Source: Kriegella sp963975415 (GTDB lineage Bacteria; Bacteroidota; Bacteroidia; Flavobacteriales; Flavobacteriaceae). From it: a stretch of 64,000 bases of DNA. Of the stretch, positions 23,439 through 33,295 are shown one piece after another. The notes beneath the pieces were generated by a model. It made no database searches. It had not been told where the DNA came from and worked only from the letters and a program-made list of their open reading frames with translations. Numbering within the stretch: position 1 is the first letter of the stretch; each line of letters opens with the position of its first letter. The position numbers and the translations under genes are program-made. The DNA is taken from positions 136,480-200,479 of the forward strand of contig NZ_CAXBGN010000009.1 of assembly GCF_963975415.1 (NCBI RefSeq), written 5' to 3'.

Positions 23439-24971
23439 TCATTCCCATTCTATGGTTGCCGGAGGCTTAGAACTAATGTCGTACACCACCCTATTGACCC
23501 CTGGTACTTTATTTATAATATCGTTCGATGTTTTTTGTAAAAACTCATAGGGCAAATTCACCCAATCGGCAGTCATTCCGTCAGTACTTTCCACGGCGCG
23601 CAATGCCACACACTTCTCATAGGTACGTTCATCTCCCATAACACCTACACTATTTACCGGCAGAAGCATAGCTCCGGCCTGCCAAACACTATCATACAAT
23701 CCCCAATCCCGAAGTCCGTCAATAAAAATAGCATCGACTTCTTGTAAAATGGCTACTTTTTCCCTTGTAATATCACCTAAGATACGAATAGCCAATCCAG
23801 GACCCGGAAAAGGATGACGGCCCAACCGTTCATCGGAGATGGCCATACTGGCACCCACCCTACGCACCTCATCTTTAAATAACATTTTCAACGGTTCTAC
23901 CACTTTTAACTTCATAAAATCTGGAAGTCCGCCTACATTGTGATGACTTTTTATAGTGGCAGATGGCCCTCCTGTAGCTGATACCGATTCGATAACATCG
24001 GGATAAATCGTTCCCTGAGCCAACCATTTGGCATCTTCGACCAAATGTGATTCGTCATCGAAGACCTCAACAAATACCCTGCCGATAATCTTACGTTTCT
24101 TTTCGGGATCACTTTCTCCAGCCAATGCATCCAAAAAACGTGCCGAAGCATCAACACCTTTTACATTGAGTCCCATGCCCTCATATTGCTTCAATACATC
24201 TTCAAACTCATTCTTTCGCAACAGCCCATTGTTTACAAAAATACAATGCAAATTTTTACCGATCGCTTTGTGCAACAATACTGCCGCCACGGTTGAATCA
24301 ACCCCACCGGACAAACCTAATATGACTTTTTCGGTCCCAATTTTTTTCTTCAGTTCGGCTACGGTCGTTTCGACAAAGGCATCGGGTGTCCACGTTTGCT
24401 TTAGCCCTGCAATAGTGACAAGAAAGTTTTCCAATAGCGTCTTTCCATCTGTAGTGTGATAAACCTCTGGATGAAATTGAATACCGTAAGTAGTCTCACC
24501 TTGAATTTTATAAGCAGCATGCTCTACATCATTCGTACTAGCTAAGACTACAGCATTCTCGGGAAGCTTTTGAATGGTATCGCTATGACTCATCCATACT
24601 TGGCTGCCCTTGGAAATCGAACGGAAAAAAGCATCATCATTCTTAATATACGACAGGTTGGCCCTTCCATATTCACGAGTATTGGAGGGTGCCACATTGC
24701 CACCATGAAAATGGGCAAGGTATTGCGCCCCATAACAAACCGCCAATAAGGGCATCTTCCCCCTTATTCCCGACAAATCAGGATGCGGTGCATCGTCGGC
24801 CCGCACCGAGAAAGGGGAACCCGAAAGAATTACCGCTCCAAATGAAGAGAGATCTTCAGGTACTTTGCTATAAGGTTTTATTTCACAGAAAATATTGAGT
24901 TCCCGAACGCGTCTTGCGATAAGTTGTGTATACTGGGAACCAAAATCTAAAATCAGGACATTGTTTTGCAT
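23439..24971 (-). CDS. guaA: GMP synthase (glutamine-hydrolysing)
   Basis: The ATG at 24971 gives MQNNVLILDFGSQYTQLIAR, the normal start; the open frame to 25082 adds 37 unsupported residues. The 510-residue enzyme converts XMP to GMP. The amidotransferase domain has the nucleophile motif AVCYGAQ and a late HPEV motif. The synthetase domain has the ATP-pyrophosphatase loop LSGGVDSTVAA, and the dimerisation domain ends PPATIEWE. Full length. First gene of a tightly packed group with the LysM, OsmC and DUF922 genes. Confidence 0.98.
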   Translation of the reverse strand: MQNNVLILDFGSQYTQLIARRVRELNIFCEIKPYSKVPEDLSSFGAVILSGSPFSVRADDAPHPDLSGIRGKMPLLAVCYGAQYLAHFHGGNVAPSNTREYGRANLSYIKNDDAFFRSISKGSQVWMSHSDTIQKLPENAVVLASTNDVEHAAYKIQGETTYGIQFHPEVYHTTDGKTLLENFLVTIAGLKQTWTPDAFVETTVAELKKKIGTEKVILGLSGGVDSTVAAVLLHKAIGKNLHCIFVNNGLLRKNEFEDVLKQYEGMGLNVKGVDASARFLDALAGESDPEKKRKIIGRVFVEVFDDESHLVEDAKWLAQGTIYPDVIESVSATGGPSATIKSHHNVGGLPDFMKLKVVEPLKMLFKDEVRRVGASMAISDERLGRHPFPGPGLAIRILGDITREKVAILQEVDAIFIDGLRDWGLYDSVWQAGAMLLPVNSVGVMGDERTYEKCVALRAVESTDGMTADWVNLPYEFLQKTSNDIINKVPGVNRVVYDISSKPPATIEWE

Positions 24972-25496
24972 GGGCAAAAATAGCAATTTGAAAATTTTGG
25001 AAAAGGTTCTTTTGAGGATAATTAAAATATAAAATGAACATCTTGTTAAAAAAGCCCTTCCAGGACAGAACCGACACTTCAATAAAGTGGGAAAATTTAC
25101 GCTTTCTTTTTCAAGTTTTCGGGATATTTCATGTTTTTACAGAAAAACACATTTGTATAAATCAAAAGTTTAAATAAAAAATATTAAAATACTGGATAAC
25201 AGTTTTTTAAATCAATTCCTACAAATTATAAAAATATCAATAAAACAACCTAAAATGCTATTTCTTCATCATTATTTGTATGGCGCAGGCATCGAAACAT
25301 CCTAACCCACATTAAAATAATTTCGATGTTCATTCCGCTTAAAAAACTATTTGAAATGGTTTGAAGTTATGACTTTTTTAGAGTAAAAATGGTAAAAACA
25401 TCCCACAAAAACTTTAACCCGAGATATCAATAAAATGCGAAATAGACTTTTGGCTCCTCCTCAAAAAAGAAATATCTACTTTAACATGAGGCTGTT

Positions 25497-25532
25497 TCAA
25501 AAAAAAGCCCCGGCATGAACACCAGGGCTTTT
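25497..25532 (-). terminator. Orphan rho-independent terminator
   Basis: Read on the minus strand, AAAAGCCC-TGG and CCG-GGGCTTTT form a stem (plus-strand arms 25503-25513 and 25522-25532) followed by eight T. No gene ends nearby on that strand, so it may close a small RNA starting between about 25540 and 25750, or an abandoned transcription unit. The plus-strand reading has only a weak T tract. Confidence 0.55.
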
Positions 25533-25603
25533 AGTCAAAATCAAAAAACCAACCTAAACACATGAATCTTTATAACTATTTCAAATTAAAATCTTGTTTA
25601 AAA

Positions 25604-25641
25604 ACTTCATCCCGACGAATTGGGGTGAATCAGGATGAAGT
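25604..25641. repeat. Hairpin-forming inverted repeat
   Basis: ACTTCATCC (25604-25612) and GGATGAAGT (25633-25641) are exact reverse complements with a 20-base loop. It lies 70 bp upstream of the orphan minus-strand terminator and may be part of the same RNA. Confidence 0.45.
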
Positions 25642-25877
25642 GTACTAAATCTTCTCTCACAGCAATTTGTATATGTAACAACCTTAAAAGAAAATACCCT
25701 ACCCCCTAAAAGAACTTTTTTTCGACTTATTTACCAAAAATTCATAAACTGCTTATTTTATGACCCTTACATTTACAAAATCATTTTCTTTATTAAAAAT
25801 AGGGGCAATTAAATCTTGTCTCTCCCGATGTTTTATCACAAGTTTCAGTTAACTTTAATTAGATAATACATTCAAAA

Positions 25878-26423
25878 ATGACACAAAAAATTCTTAATGA
25901 AATTAAAGAAGAGTTTAATGAGGCAATTAGTACCCAAAAACATCCATTTCGGTTGTGCACTTTAGGAACCGTTGGTCTTGAGAATATTGCACGGCTACGT
26001 ACCGTAGTACTTCGGAATGTTGATGCTAACCTACAATTGACTTTTTATACCGATACCCGTTCAAAAAAAATAGTACATATCAAAGAAAACAAAAAAGTAA
26101 GTTTACTGTTTTATCACTCGGAAAAACTAATACAAATACGAATAGAGGGCTTGGCTACTATTGTAAAAGACCCCATTATTTTAGAAAAGCACTGGAGGAA
26201 TATAGACAACGCCAACCGAAAGGACTATAAGACAAAAACGGCGCCGGGATCAGGTATTTCAGACCCCGCCCTTATCGAATATCTTGAAGACGCTCATTAT
26301 TTCTGCATGGTAACCATAGAACCTTTTAAAATCGAATATTTGAAACTTAACCACCTTAATCACTTGAGGGTTCGATTTTCAAAAGAGGATACCAATTGGG
26401 AAAGTGAGTTTTTGGTCCCCTAG
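25878..26423 (+). CDS. Pyridoxamine 5'-phosphate oxidase-like flavin-binding protein
   Basis: A 181-residue protein of the split-barrel FMN-binding fold. Seen are LCTLGTVGLENIARLRTVVLRNV, LTFYTDTRSKKIVHIKENK and LLFYHSEKLIQIRIEGLATIV, which are the usual order of strands in PNPOx-like proteins (RxVxL, TxxxSxKxxxI, WxxxxxQ-like positions). It is shorter than PdxH (about 210) and lacks a clear PdxH C-terminal substrate motif, so a general FMN-dependent oxidoreductase or pyridoxamine oxidase-related protein is the safer call. Stands alone between divergent and convergent neighbours. Confidence 0.8.
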   Translation: MTQKILNEIKEEFNEAISTQKHPFRLCTLGTVGLENIARLRTVVLRNVDANLQLTFYTDTRSKKIVHIKENKKVSLLFYHSEKLIQIRIEGLATIVKDPIILEKHWRNIDNANRKDYKTKTAPGSGISDPALIEYLEDAHYFCMVTIEPFKIEYLKLNHLNHLRVRFSKEDTNWESEFLVP

Positions 26424-26448
26424 CATTAGTTTACAACGCTGCTATTTC

Positions 26449-27819
26449 CTATTCCATAGATTTTAGAATAGCCCGAATATCTTGCTCCGTAGTATCAGGG
26501 TTGATAAAACAAAAGCGGGCGACGGTTTCATGGCCTGCACCCTGCTTCCATTTGGTTGGGGTTACCAAAGCAAAACCTTCACGGTGATTTTTGTAGGTCC
26601 AATTGCGGTAATCTTCCGGAGACCAACCTATTCTTCGGAATAGCACACATGACAGACTAGGCTCCCGAACGAGTTCTACAAGTGGGGTTTCCGTAATAAT
26701 TATGCCGGCCAAATTTGCCAATCGAATGCCCTGTTCGACCGCCCATTTGTATTTATCGGTGCCATGCATGGCCAAAGAAAACCATAAGGGCATGCCGCGT
26801 AGGCGCCTCGTCAACTGTATTTGATAATCTGATGGATTGAAGCCTTGCGCACCTTCATCCTTAAAAATATCGAGATAAGAACCTTCTTGGGCATGGGCAT
26901 CCTTCGCCTGTTCAGGATTCTTATAGATTACCGCGCCACAATCATAGGGTGAGAACAACCATTTATGTGGGTCTATGGTAATACTATCGGCCCTTTCAAT
27001 GCCATTGAACAAATGCCGAACAGAATCAGCCGCCAAAGCACCTCCCCCATAGGCAGCATCAACATGAAACCACAATTTCTCCATTTCACAGATTCGGGCA
27101 ATACCTGAAAGGTCGTCTATAATACCTGCGTTCGTAGTACCTCCCGTAGCCACGACGGCAAAAAGTCGTTTTCGTTGGCGCGCATCAAGTGTATCTATTT
27201 TCGCTTGAAGTGCCGATTTCGACATCAAATCTTCTGTTTCAACTAAAAGTAGGTCCACATCAATCACCTTAGCCATGGTCTTGATGGAGGAATGGGCACC
27301 TGTAGAAGTAATAATAAGTCCTTTTTCATTTAAATTTTCAGAATGCTTCCGCCATTGTTCCCTGGCCGTTACCAAGGCCGACAAATTTGCCGCGGTACCA
27401 CCACTAGTGAAGACTCCAAAAGCCCCCGCTGGAAGTTGGGTAAGCGAGACCAGCCATTTCATAGCCTCATTTTCACAGAAAATACCTCCGGCACCTTCCA
27501 TCCAATACGCACCATGAATACTAGAGGCCGAAGTGACCAAATCGAACATAATCGCCGCACGGGTCGGAGCCGCGGGCACAAATGCCAAATGCCTTGGGTG
27601 ATCTATGGGTACCGTTGCCTTTACGAGCACATCTCTGAACAATTCAAATGCTCTTTCACCACCAATACCTTTGTCGGTAACCGTTTCACCTACCAGTTTT
27701 CGCAACTCTTCTTCTTTTTTTGGTCGACCAAATTCTGGGGAAGTAGCTGTAATTCTTCCAATAGCATATTTCATGACATCCAAAGTCATTTCAACCAACT
27801 CAATATCTATATTATGCAT
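26449..27819 (-). CDS. PLP-dependent group II decarboxylase
   Basis: A 456-residue enzyme of the aromatic amino acid/glutamate/aspartate decarboxylase family. The PLP Lys is in SITIDPHKWLFSP, the aspartate that holds the pyridine nitrogen is in WFHVDAAYGGG, and the cofactor phosphate segment is TSGGTAANLSAL. Whether the substrate is tyrosine, phenylalanine, aspartate or another amino acid cannot be decided by eye. It is a single gene on its strand, 30 bp convergent with the oxidase-fold gene. Confidence 0.88.
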   Translation of the reverse strand: MHNIDIELVEMTLDVMKYAIGRITATSPEFGRPKKEEELRKLVGETVTDKGIGGERAFELFRDVLVKATVPIDHPRHLAFVPAAPTRAAIMFDLVTSASSIHGAYWMEGAGGIFCENEAMKWLVSLTQLPAGAFGVFTSGGTAANLSALVTAREQWRKHSENLNEKGLIITSTGAHSSIKTMAKVIDVDLLLVETEDLMSKSALQAKIDTLDARQRKRLFAVVATGGTTNAGIIDDLSGIARICEMEKLWFHVDAAYGGGALAADSVRHLFNGIERADSITIDPHKWLFSPYDCGAVIYKNPEQAKDAHAQEGSYLDIFKDEGAQGFNPSDYQIQLTRRLRGMPLWFSLAMHGTDKYKWAVEQGIRLANLAGIIITETPLVELVREPSLSCVLFRRIGWSPEDYRNWTYKNHREGFALVTPTKWKQGAGHETVARFCFINPDTTEQDIRAILKSME

Positions 27820-27895
27820 CTAATACGGTTTATAACGGAGTTACCCTTAGCCTATAGCCAAAGCTCCATACAGTGAAATAATTCAAAAGTATACT

Positions 27896-29506
27896 TTAGG
27901 CCTTTAAAACAACAAACTCTAGCTGCAGTGGTTTTAAGGCCTGAATCAACATAGGAATAAGATCTTCCCCATATTCCAGATATAATTCGGAAAAGTTAAG
28001 AATCCGTTCTTGTAAGTTCTTATTCGGAAAAAGTTCATTCTGAATTTCCGTCATTCGACTCACCTGATCTTCCAATTTGCGTTTTTGGGCTTTCAACAGT
28101 CGTTTTTCTAGATGGTCCAGTCCTTTTTTTTGCTTGACTTCTTGTGCCTTTACTGCTCCCAAAAACGATTTATCGGTTTGTTCCGCCAATTCGTACATCG
28201 TCTTGAATTGCTGCTCTAAAAGTAATTTCTGCGGAGAAAAATCAACATCAATGTTAGAAATTTCCCTTATTTTTTTGTTTATGAAGCTATGTTGATCTAA
28301 AAAGAGATCTTTGGACGAAAGATTCATCTTTTTTAATTTTTTATCTTGCTTTGAAGTGATCACTAAAGCTGAATTTCGAAGTAGAAGAATAGGAAAAGGA
28401 ACCTCCATTGCCTCAAAAGTCGATTTTAATTCGAGCCAATAAGCGATTTCACCACCACCACCGATATAGCAAAGATTGGGAAGTATGACTTCTTGGTACA
28501 AAGGCCTAGCAATTACATTGGGAGAAAACCGCTCAGGGTGTGTATCAAGCACTTTCAACAATGCTTCTTTCGAAAAAACAATGCCGTCCCCATTTTCTGG
28601 AGTTACATGAAACTTTCCGTTACTTTCAACAATTCGTTCACGTACACCTTCGGTTAAATAGAAATAATTGATTTCCCTTGGGTTAACTTGAATGCCGTAT
28701 TTCGCCTCAAGGTTCTCTAAACCGGAAATTGTTTCGGTAACCTTTTTAAAAGACACCTGCTCAAATATATCTCTTTTTGCATAGGGGATTAATAACTTTT
28801 TAAGTGCCCTGTCATCGCCATCTACTATTACCAATCCGTAAGAGCCAAAAAGTTCATTGACCAAATATCGTGTTGCATCGGTCAAAGTATCATGTTGTAA
28901 ATAGGCATCGGAAAACCATTTTTTTAAGGTTTCGGCATTCACATTACTACCAATTTCATTAGCGAATGCGGTAAAAACTTCCTGGAGTCCCTGAGTGTCT
29001 AGTTGGCCTACTGCTCCCGACGCTTCCCTATTCCATTGTAATTTTTTTGTTTTGAAATTAAAATAGTTGATTTCTTCGAAATCATGATCTTCGGTAGCCA
29101 TCCAATACACAGGCACAAAGTCGTATTTCGGATATTTCTTTTTTAACTGTTTGGTAAGATTGATCGTGGATACAATTTTATAGAGAAAATACAACGGTCC
29201 TGTAAACAAGTTCAACTGGTGCCCCGTGGTTACCGTAAAAGTAATCGGTTCTTTTAGTCGTTTTATATTATCCTCAGTCAGTTCACTTACCTGAATATCA
29301 TCATATTGCTTTTGCAAGGCCTCGTAAAGCACTTCACGATGCGCTTGGGGGAAATTCAATGCTTTTTCCTCAATCTGTCCTTTAAAATTTTCCAAGGAAG
29401 AAAACCTATGGTAAAAAGGACGAATCGATGCTTTTTCATCGATATAATCACCGATCAGTTTCGAGAAATAGCCGGTTTTCGCAATGGGTAGACAGTCAAT
29501 ATCCAT
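27896..29506 (-). CDS. bshC: Bacillithiol biosynthesis cysteine-adding enzyme BshC
   Basis: The ATG at 29506 gives MDIDCLPIAKTGYFSKLIGDY, the usual opening; the frame to 29605 is not needed. The 536-residue enzyme adds cysteine to glucosaminyl-malate in the last step of bacillithiol synthesis. Recognisable parts are VTTGHQLNLFTGPLYFLYKI (nucleotide-binding-like region), PVYWMATEDHDFEEI, and IGGGGEIAYWLEL, followed by a long C-terminal coiled coil (about 430-490). The presence of bacillithiol enzymes is typical of many Bacteroidota. Divergent from the M14 peptidase gene. Confidence 0.93.
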   Translation of the reverse strand: MDIDCLPIAKTGYFSKLIGDYIDEKASIRPFYHRFSSLENFKGQIEEKALNFPQAHREVLYEALQKQYDDIQVSELTEDNIKRLKEPITFTVTTGHQLNLFTGPLYFLYKIVSTINLTKQLKKKYPKYDFVPVYWMATEDHDFEEINYFNFKTKKLQWNREASGAVGQLDTQGLQEVFTAFANEIGSNVNAETLKKWFSDAYLQHDTLTDATRYLVNELFGSYGLVIVDGDDRALKKLLIPYAKRDIFEQVSFKKVTETISGLENLEAKYGIQVNPREINYFYLTEGVRERIVESNGKFHVTPENGDGIVFSKEALLKVLDTHPERFSPNVIARPLYQEVILPNLCYIGGGGEIAYWLELKSTFEAMEVPFPILLLRNSALVITSKQDKKLKKMNLSSKDLFLDQHSFINKKIREISNIDVDFSPQKLLLEQQFKTMYELAEQTDKSFLGAVKAQEVKQKKGLDHLEKRLLKAQKRKLEDQVSRMTEIQNELFPNKNLQERILNFSELYLEYGEDLIPMLIQALKPLQLEFVVLKA

Positions 29507-29677
29507 ATAAATGATAAAAATCGAGGTAAATATAAAACTCTTGATTTTTTCATTTCCTAAAAATACGTTAATTACCTTGGCCTTAGCTTTTGAAAAGCTA
29601 ACCAAAAGCTTCCTTTTTGACTCAAAGTTTGTTCAATATTCCATAGATTTGAACGTTAACAATCGAAACGTTATTCC

Positions 29678-32143
29678 ATGAAATGGATACTACTTCCAAT
29701 GATATTGCTAATTTCACTGATTAGCACTGCTCAGCAGGCACCCCAGTCACCTTCTGAATTTTTGGGCTATGAATTAGGAACTCAATTTACGCGGCATCAT
29801 GAAGTCGTAGATTATTTCAAACATCTATCTGAAACAAGGCCCGACCAAGTGGTATTGATCGAATATGGCAAGACCTACGAACGAAGACCACTGTTCATCG
29901 TTTATTTCTCAAATAAAGAGAACATTAAAAATATAGAAGAAATTAGACAAACACACCTTAAGGGTATCCATGGTGAGAACAATTCAGAAAAGGCTATTGT
30001 CTGGTTGAGCTATAATGTACACGGGAACGAAGCTTCAAGCACAGAAGCTTCAATGCAAACCATTTACGACCTTTTAACCAGCAAATCGGAATATCTAAAA
30101 AATACGGTTGTTGTAATGGATCCCTGCAGCAACCCTGATGGTCGCGATAGGTACGTAAACTGGTATAATCAATACAAGAATACACCGAATAATATCGATT
30201 CCGATAGCAAAGAACATCACGAAGGGTGGTGGAGTGGGCGTAGCAACCACTATATGTTCGACCTTAATCGTGATTGGGCATGGTTAACACAATCGGAAAG
30301 CCAACAACGCCTAAAAATTTATAACCAATGGTTGCCCCATGTACATGTCGATTTTCATGAACAAGGGGTGGACAGCCCGTATTACTTTGCCCCTGCCGCA
30401 GAACCTTTTCACGAAGTAATTACAGATTTTCAACGTGACTTTCAAGTTACTATTGGCAAAAACCATGCAAAGTATTTTGATGCTAATGGCTGGTTCTATT
30501 TTACCAAAGAAGTCTATGACCTGCTCTACCCAAGTTATGGTGACACCTACCCCACCTATAATGGCAGTATCGGCATGACCTACGAACAGGGAGGTGGCGG
30601 TCGCGCCGGATTGGGGATTATCAACGACTTAGGCGATACTTTGACCTTGAACGATAGAATAGCCCACCACCGCACTACAGGTCTCTCAACAATAGAAGTG
30701 GCAGCCCAGAATGCTAATATATTAAATGAAGAGTTCGTTAAATTTCATGAAAACAAAAACTATAAGTACAAAAGTTATGTACTAAAAGGAAATAATGACA
30801 ATGCCGAAGCCTTACGCCGACTATTGGACCAGCATCAAATAGAATATGGCCATGCAACCCAAACAAGCATTAAGGGATTTGATTATGGATCACGAAAATC
30901 GGGAAGTTTCAAGATTGACACTACACAAATAGTCATATCGACCAACCAACCCAAAGGTACTTTGGTAAAGGTATTATTTGAACCTAACGCCAAATTAAGC
31001 GATTCGCTTACCTACGATATCACGGCATGGTCTTTACCTTATGCTTACGGATTAAATGCCATAGCTTCAGAAACCAATGTAGCCTCCAAACCTTTTGAGA
31101 ACCATACGATGCTCGAGGAGAAAAAATCGAAACTCTCTGATGACACTTATGCCTTTTTATCGTATTGGACCAGTATTAAAGACGCGCAGTTTCTAGCTGA
31201 ATTGTTAAAAGAAGATATTCATGTACGTTATACCAAAGAACCTTTCGTGTTGGATAACCAAACTTATGACCGTGGAAGCTTGATCATAACGCGGGCCGAC
31301 AATACAAACACATCAGACTTTCTTAAGCGTTTGAGCCACATTAGTCAAAAACATCGAATTGTTCTGACGCCCACCGCAACAGGTTTTGTTGACAAGGGAA
31401 AGGATTTTGGATCTAAAAAGGTAAAACCCATCAAACCTATAAAAATAGCCGTGCTCTCAGAGAAACCAACAAGTTCGCTTCGTTTTGGGGAAATTTGGCA
31501 CTTTTTTGAGCAGCAGCTCCGATATCCGATAACAGTAGTCGATAGCGACAACTTACAACGTACCGACCTTACCAAATATGATGTTGTAATTTTCCCTGGA
31601 GGGACGGGTTATAAAAAGTTTTTAGACCAAGATAAATTAGAAAACCTCACCAACTGGATCAAAGATGGTGGTAAGCTCATAGCTATGGGGGGTGCTTTAC
31701 AGGGGTTAGCAGACAAAAAAACGTTTTCCCTAAAAAAGAAAATAATCAAAAGTGATAGTGTTGTTGACCTGAAATCATTTGACATTAGTCAAAGGGAAGG
31801 CATTAAAAATCTGATAACCGGCGCAATTTTCAAAACGGCCGTGGATAAAACCCATCCTTTAGCATTTGGATACAACAAAACGTATTTCACCCTAAAAATG
31901 GGTAATGATGCCTATCAATATCTTGATAAAGGAAGTGTTGTCTATCTTGAAGGGAAAGACAGAAATCCCGTAGCCGGATTTGCAGGAAGTACCGCCATAG
32001 AAAAAATTGGGCAAACCCTTGTCTTTGGTGTTGAGAACCATGGTGATGGGCAGATAGTCTATATGGTGGACAACCCCTTATTTCGGGGATTTTGGGAAAA
32101 TGGCAAACTCCTCTTTGCCAATGCATTATTCATGGTCGACTAA
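29678..32143 (+). CDS. Exported M14-family zinc carboxypeptidase
   Basis: An 821-residue protein with a short Sec signal (MKWILLPMILLISLISTAQ). The peptidase domain (about 25-350) has the zinc HxxE in NVHGNEASSTEA, the third ligand in HVHVDFHEQG, substrate-binding NRDW, and a probable catalytic Glu in GMTYEQGGGGRAG. A C-terminal part from about 590 (IAVLSEKP, VVIFPGGTGYKKF) resembles a class I amidotransferase-like fold found in related Bacteroidota M14 proteins, likely structural. It probably degrades peptides in the periplasm. Confidence 0.92.
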   Translation: MKWILLPMILLISLISTAQQAPQSPSEFLGYELGTQFTRHHEVVDYFKHLSETRPDQVVLIEYGKTYERRPLFIVYFSNKENIKNIEEIRQTHLKGIHGENNSEKAIVWLSYNVHGNEASSTEASMQTIYDLLTSKSEYLKNTVVVMDPCSNPDGRDRYVNWYNQYKNTPNNIDSDSKEHHEGWWSGRSNHYMFDLNRDWAWLTQSESQQRLKIYNQWLPHVHVDFHEQGVDSPYYFAPAAEPFHEVITDFQRDFQVTIGKNHAKYFDANGWFYFTKEVYDLLYPSYGDTYPTYNGSIGMTYEQGGGGRAGLGIINDLGDTLTLNDRIAHHRTTGLSTIEVAAQNANILNEEFVKFHENKNYKYKSYVLKGNNDNAEALRRLLDQHQIEYGHATQTSIKGFDYGSRKSGSFKIDTTQIVISTNQPKGTLVKVLFEPNAKLSDSLTYDITAWSLPYAYGLNAIASETNVASKPFENHTMLEEKKSKLSDDTYAFLSYWTSIKDAQFLAELLKEDIHVRYTKEPFVLDNQTYDRGSLIITRADNTNTSDFLKRLSHISQKHRIVLTPTATGFVDKGKDFGSKKVKPIKPIKIAVLSEKPTSSLRFGEIWHFFEQQLRYPITVVDSDNLQRTDLTKYDVVIFPGGTGYKKFLDQDKLENLTNWIKDGGKLIAMGGALQGLADKKTFSLKKKIIKSDSVVDLKSFDISQREGIKNLITGAIFKTAVDKTHPLAFGYNKTYFTLKMGNDAYQYLDKGSVVYLEGKDRNPVAGFAGSTAIEKIGQTLVFGVENHGDGQIVYMVDNPLFRGFWENGKLLFANALFMVD

Positions 32144-32245
32144 AAATAGGCAGCATCGGCTTTCATCACTTAATGCTTTCAGGGATGGTGTGACGGGAGC
32201 TATAAGAATGGTCAATTTAGCTTTATACAATTAAGATGATGCCAC

Positions 32246-33241
32246 CTATTTCAAGGCAACTTTGAAAACATAGTCGTCTGCTGTCATATACAACGTTTTC
32301 TCATCAGAAGTAAAAGCGCAATTTGCCGTGGCCTGCCCAGTATGTATTCTTGCAATCGGTTTACCTGTTTTATTGAAAATCCAGAGTCCACCAGGGCCAG
32401 TGGCAAACAAATAGTTCTTACTGTGCATTTTCATTCCATCGGGCAAGCCCTGTTGACCTTCTTGACCGACTAGATCTGTTACATCGTATAAGAGTCTTTT
32501 ATTACTTATTTTCCCCGGAGCCACAATATCATATTGATACCACACCGCATGTTTGGGGTCTGAAACAGCAACGTACAATTTGGTATTATCCGGTGAAAAG
32601 CATATACCATTGGGTCGGGTCAAAGTGTCGACCAGCACAAGTTCCCCAGTAGCCATCAAACAATAAACTCCCTGAAAATCGATTTCCTTTTCAGGATCAT
32701 CCATTCGTTTTGGAAGTCCGTAAGGGGGATCTGTAAAGTACAAATTACCCTTTGCATCGAAAACTCCGTCATTCGGGCTATTAAATCTTTTATTTTCAAA
32801 ATGGGAAACCATAACCTCATAATTGGGTTGCGGCGCATGTAATGGCGCATCCATCCTCGCAATTCTTCGCTCACCATGCTGTAACAAGATCAACTCACCT
32901 TTCTGATTCAAAAGCAAACCGTTTGACCCGGGCTCTTCGCCTTTAAAATGCCGCCCCATATACCCCGAGGGACTCAGATATTCTGTAATCTCCCCCTTAT
33001 TATCAAGCTTAAAAACTTTATTGTTGGGAATATCGGAAAACAACAAATAGCTTCCATCGGCTATCCATAAAGGACCCTCCGTCCACGAAAATCCACTTCC
33101 TACAATTTCAATTTCCGAATCTTCATCTAAAATTTGTAATGCTTCATCATCTAAAATTTCAATCGAAAATTGGTGCTCTTCTTGGCACGACGCCGTCAAA
33201 GGTAAAGCGGCGATTAAAAAACTTAGAAAAATTCTATTCAT
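32246..33241 (-). CDS. SMP-30/gluconolactonase family exported protein
   Basis: A 331-residue six-blade beta-propeller enzyme with a lipoprotein-like start (LIAALPLTASC). Family features are FSWTEGPLWIADGSYLLFSDI (metal-binding Glu in the first blade), GSNGLLLNQKGEL, RFNSPNDGVFDAKGNLYFTDPPYGL with the Asn-Asp pair, and PNGICFSPDNTKLYV with a conserved Asn. These enzymes hydrolyse sugar lactones in the presence of a divalent cation. It is the last gene of a minus-strand group with a GntP-type permease and a TIM-barrel isomerase, fitting lactone to sugar-acid use. Confidence 0.88.
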   Translation of the reverse strand: MNRIFLSFLIAALPLTASCQEEHQFSIEILDDEALQILDEDSEIEIVGSGFSWTEGPLWIADGSYLLFSDIPNNKVFKLDNKGEITEYLSPSGYMGRHFKGEEPGSNGLLLNQKGELILLQHGERRIARMDAPLHAPQPNYEVMVSHFENKRFNSPNDGVFDAKGNLYFTDPPYGLPKRMDDPEKEIDFQGVYCLMATGELVLVDTLTRPNGICFSPDNTKLYVAVSDPKHAVWYQYDIVAPGKISNKRLLYDVTDLVGQEGQQGLPDGMKMHSKNYLFATGPGGLWIFNKTGKPIARIHTGQATANCAFTSDEKTLYMTADDYVFKVALK

Positions 33242-33295
33242 GATTTAGCATTTAGTCAAGTATTGATTAATGATGAAGTCTTCAAAACACTGTTC

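Larger units (their letters stand above)
24972..25877. other. 0.9-kb gene-free stretch upstream of guaA and of the oxidase-fold gene
   Basis: No credible gene was found. Notable items are an inverted repeat CATCGAAA (25290-25297) and TTTCGATG (25321-25328), a strong terminator read on the minus strand at 25497-25532, and a hairpin at 25604-25641. A 28-codon frame at 25561 on the plus strand runs through the hairpin and has no support beyond being open. The sequence is very AT-rich elsewhere and probably includes the guaA promoter and the promoter of the gene at 25878. Confidence 0.4.

Noticed and set aside
24972..25082. Extended N-terminus for guaA
   Set aside because: The added 37 residues are not like GMP synthase; the ATG at 24971 begins the conserved ILDFGSQYTQ start.
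25561..25647. 28-codon frame on the plus strand in the guaA upstream region
   Set aside because: Short, Arg/Lys-rich, runs through a hairpin, and has no signal or terminator support.
27343..27876. 177-codon plus-strand frame over the PLP decarboxylase gene
   Set aside because: Fully antisense to a gene with intact catalytic motifs; the translation is Ser/Arg/His-rich without any domain.
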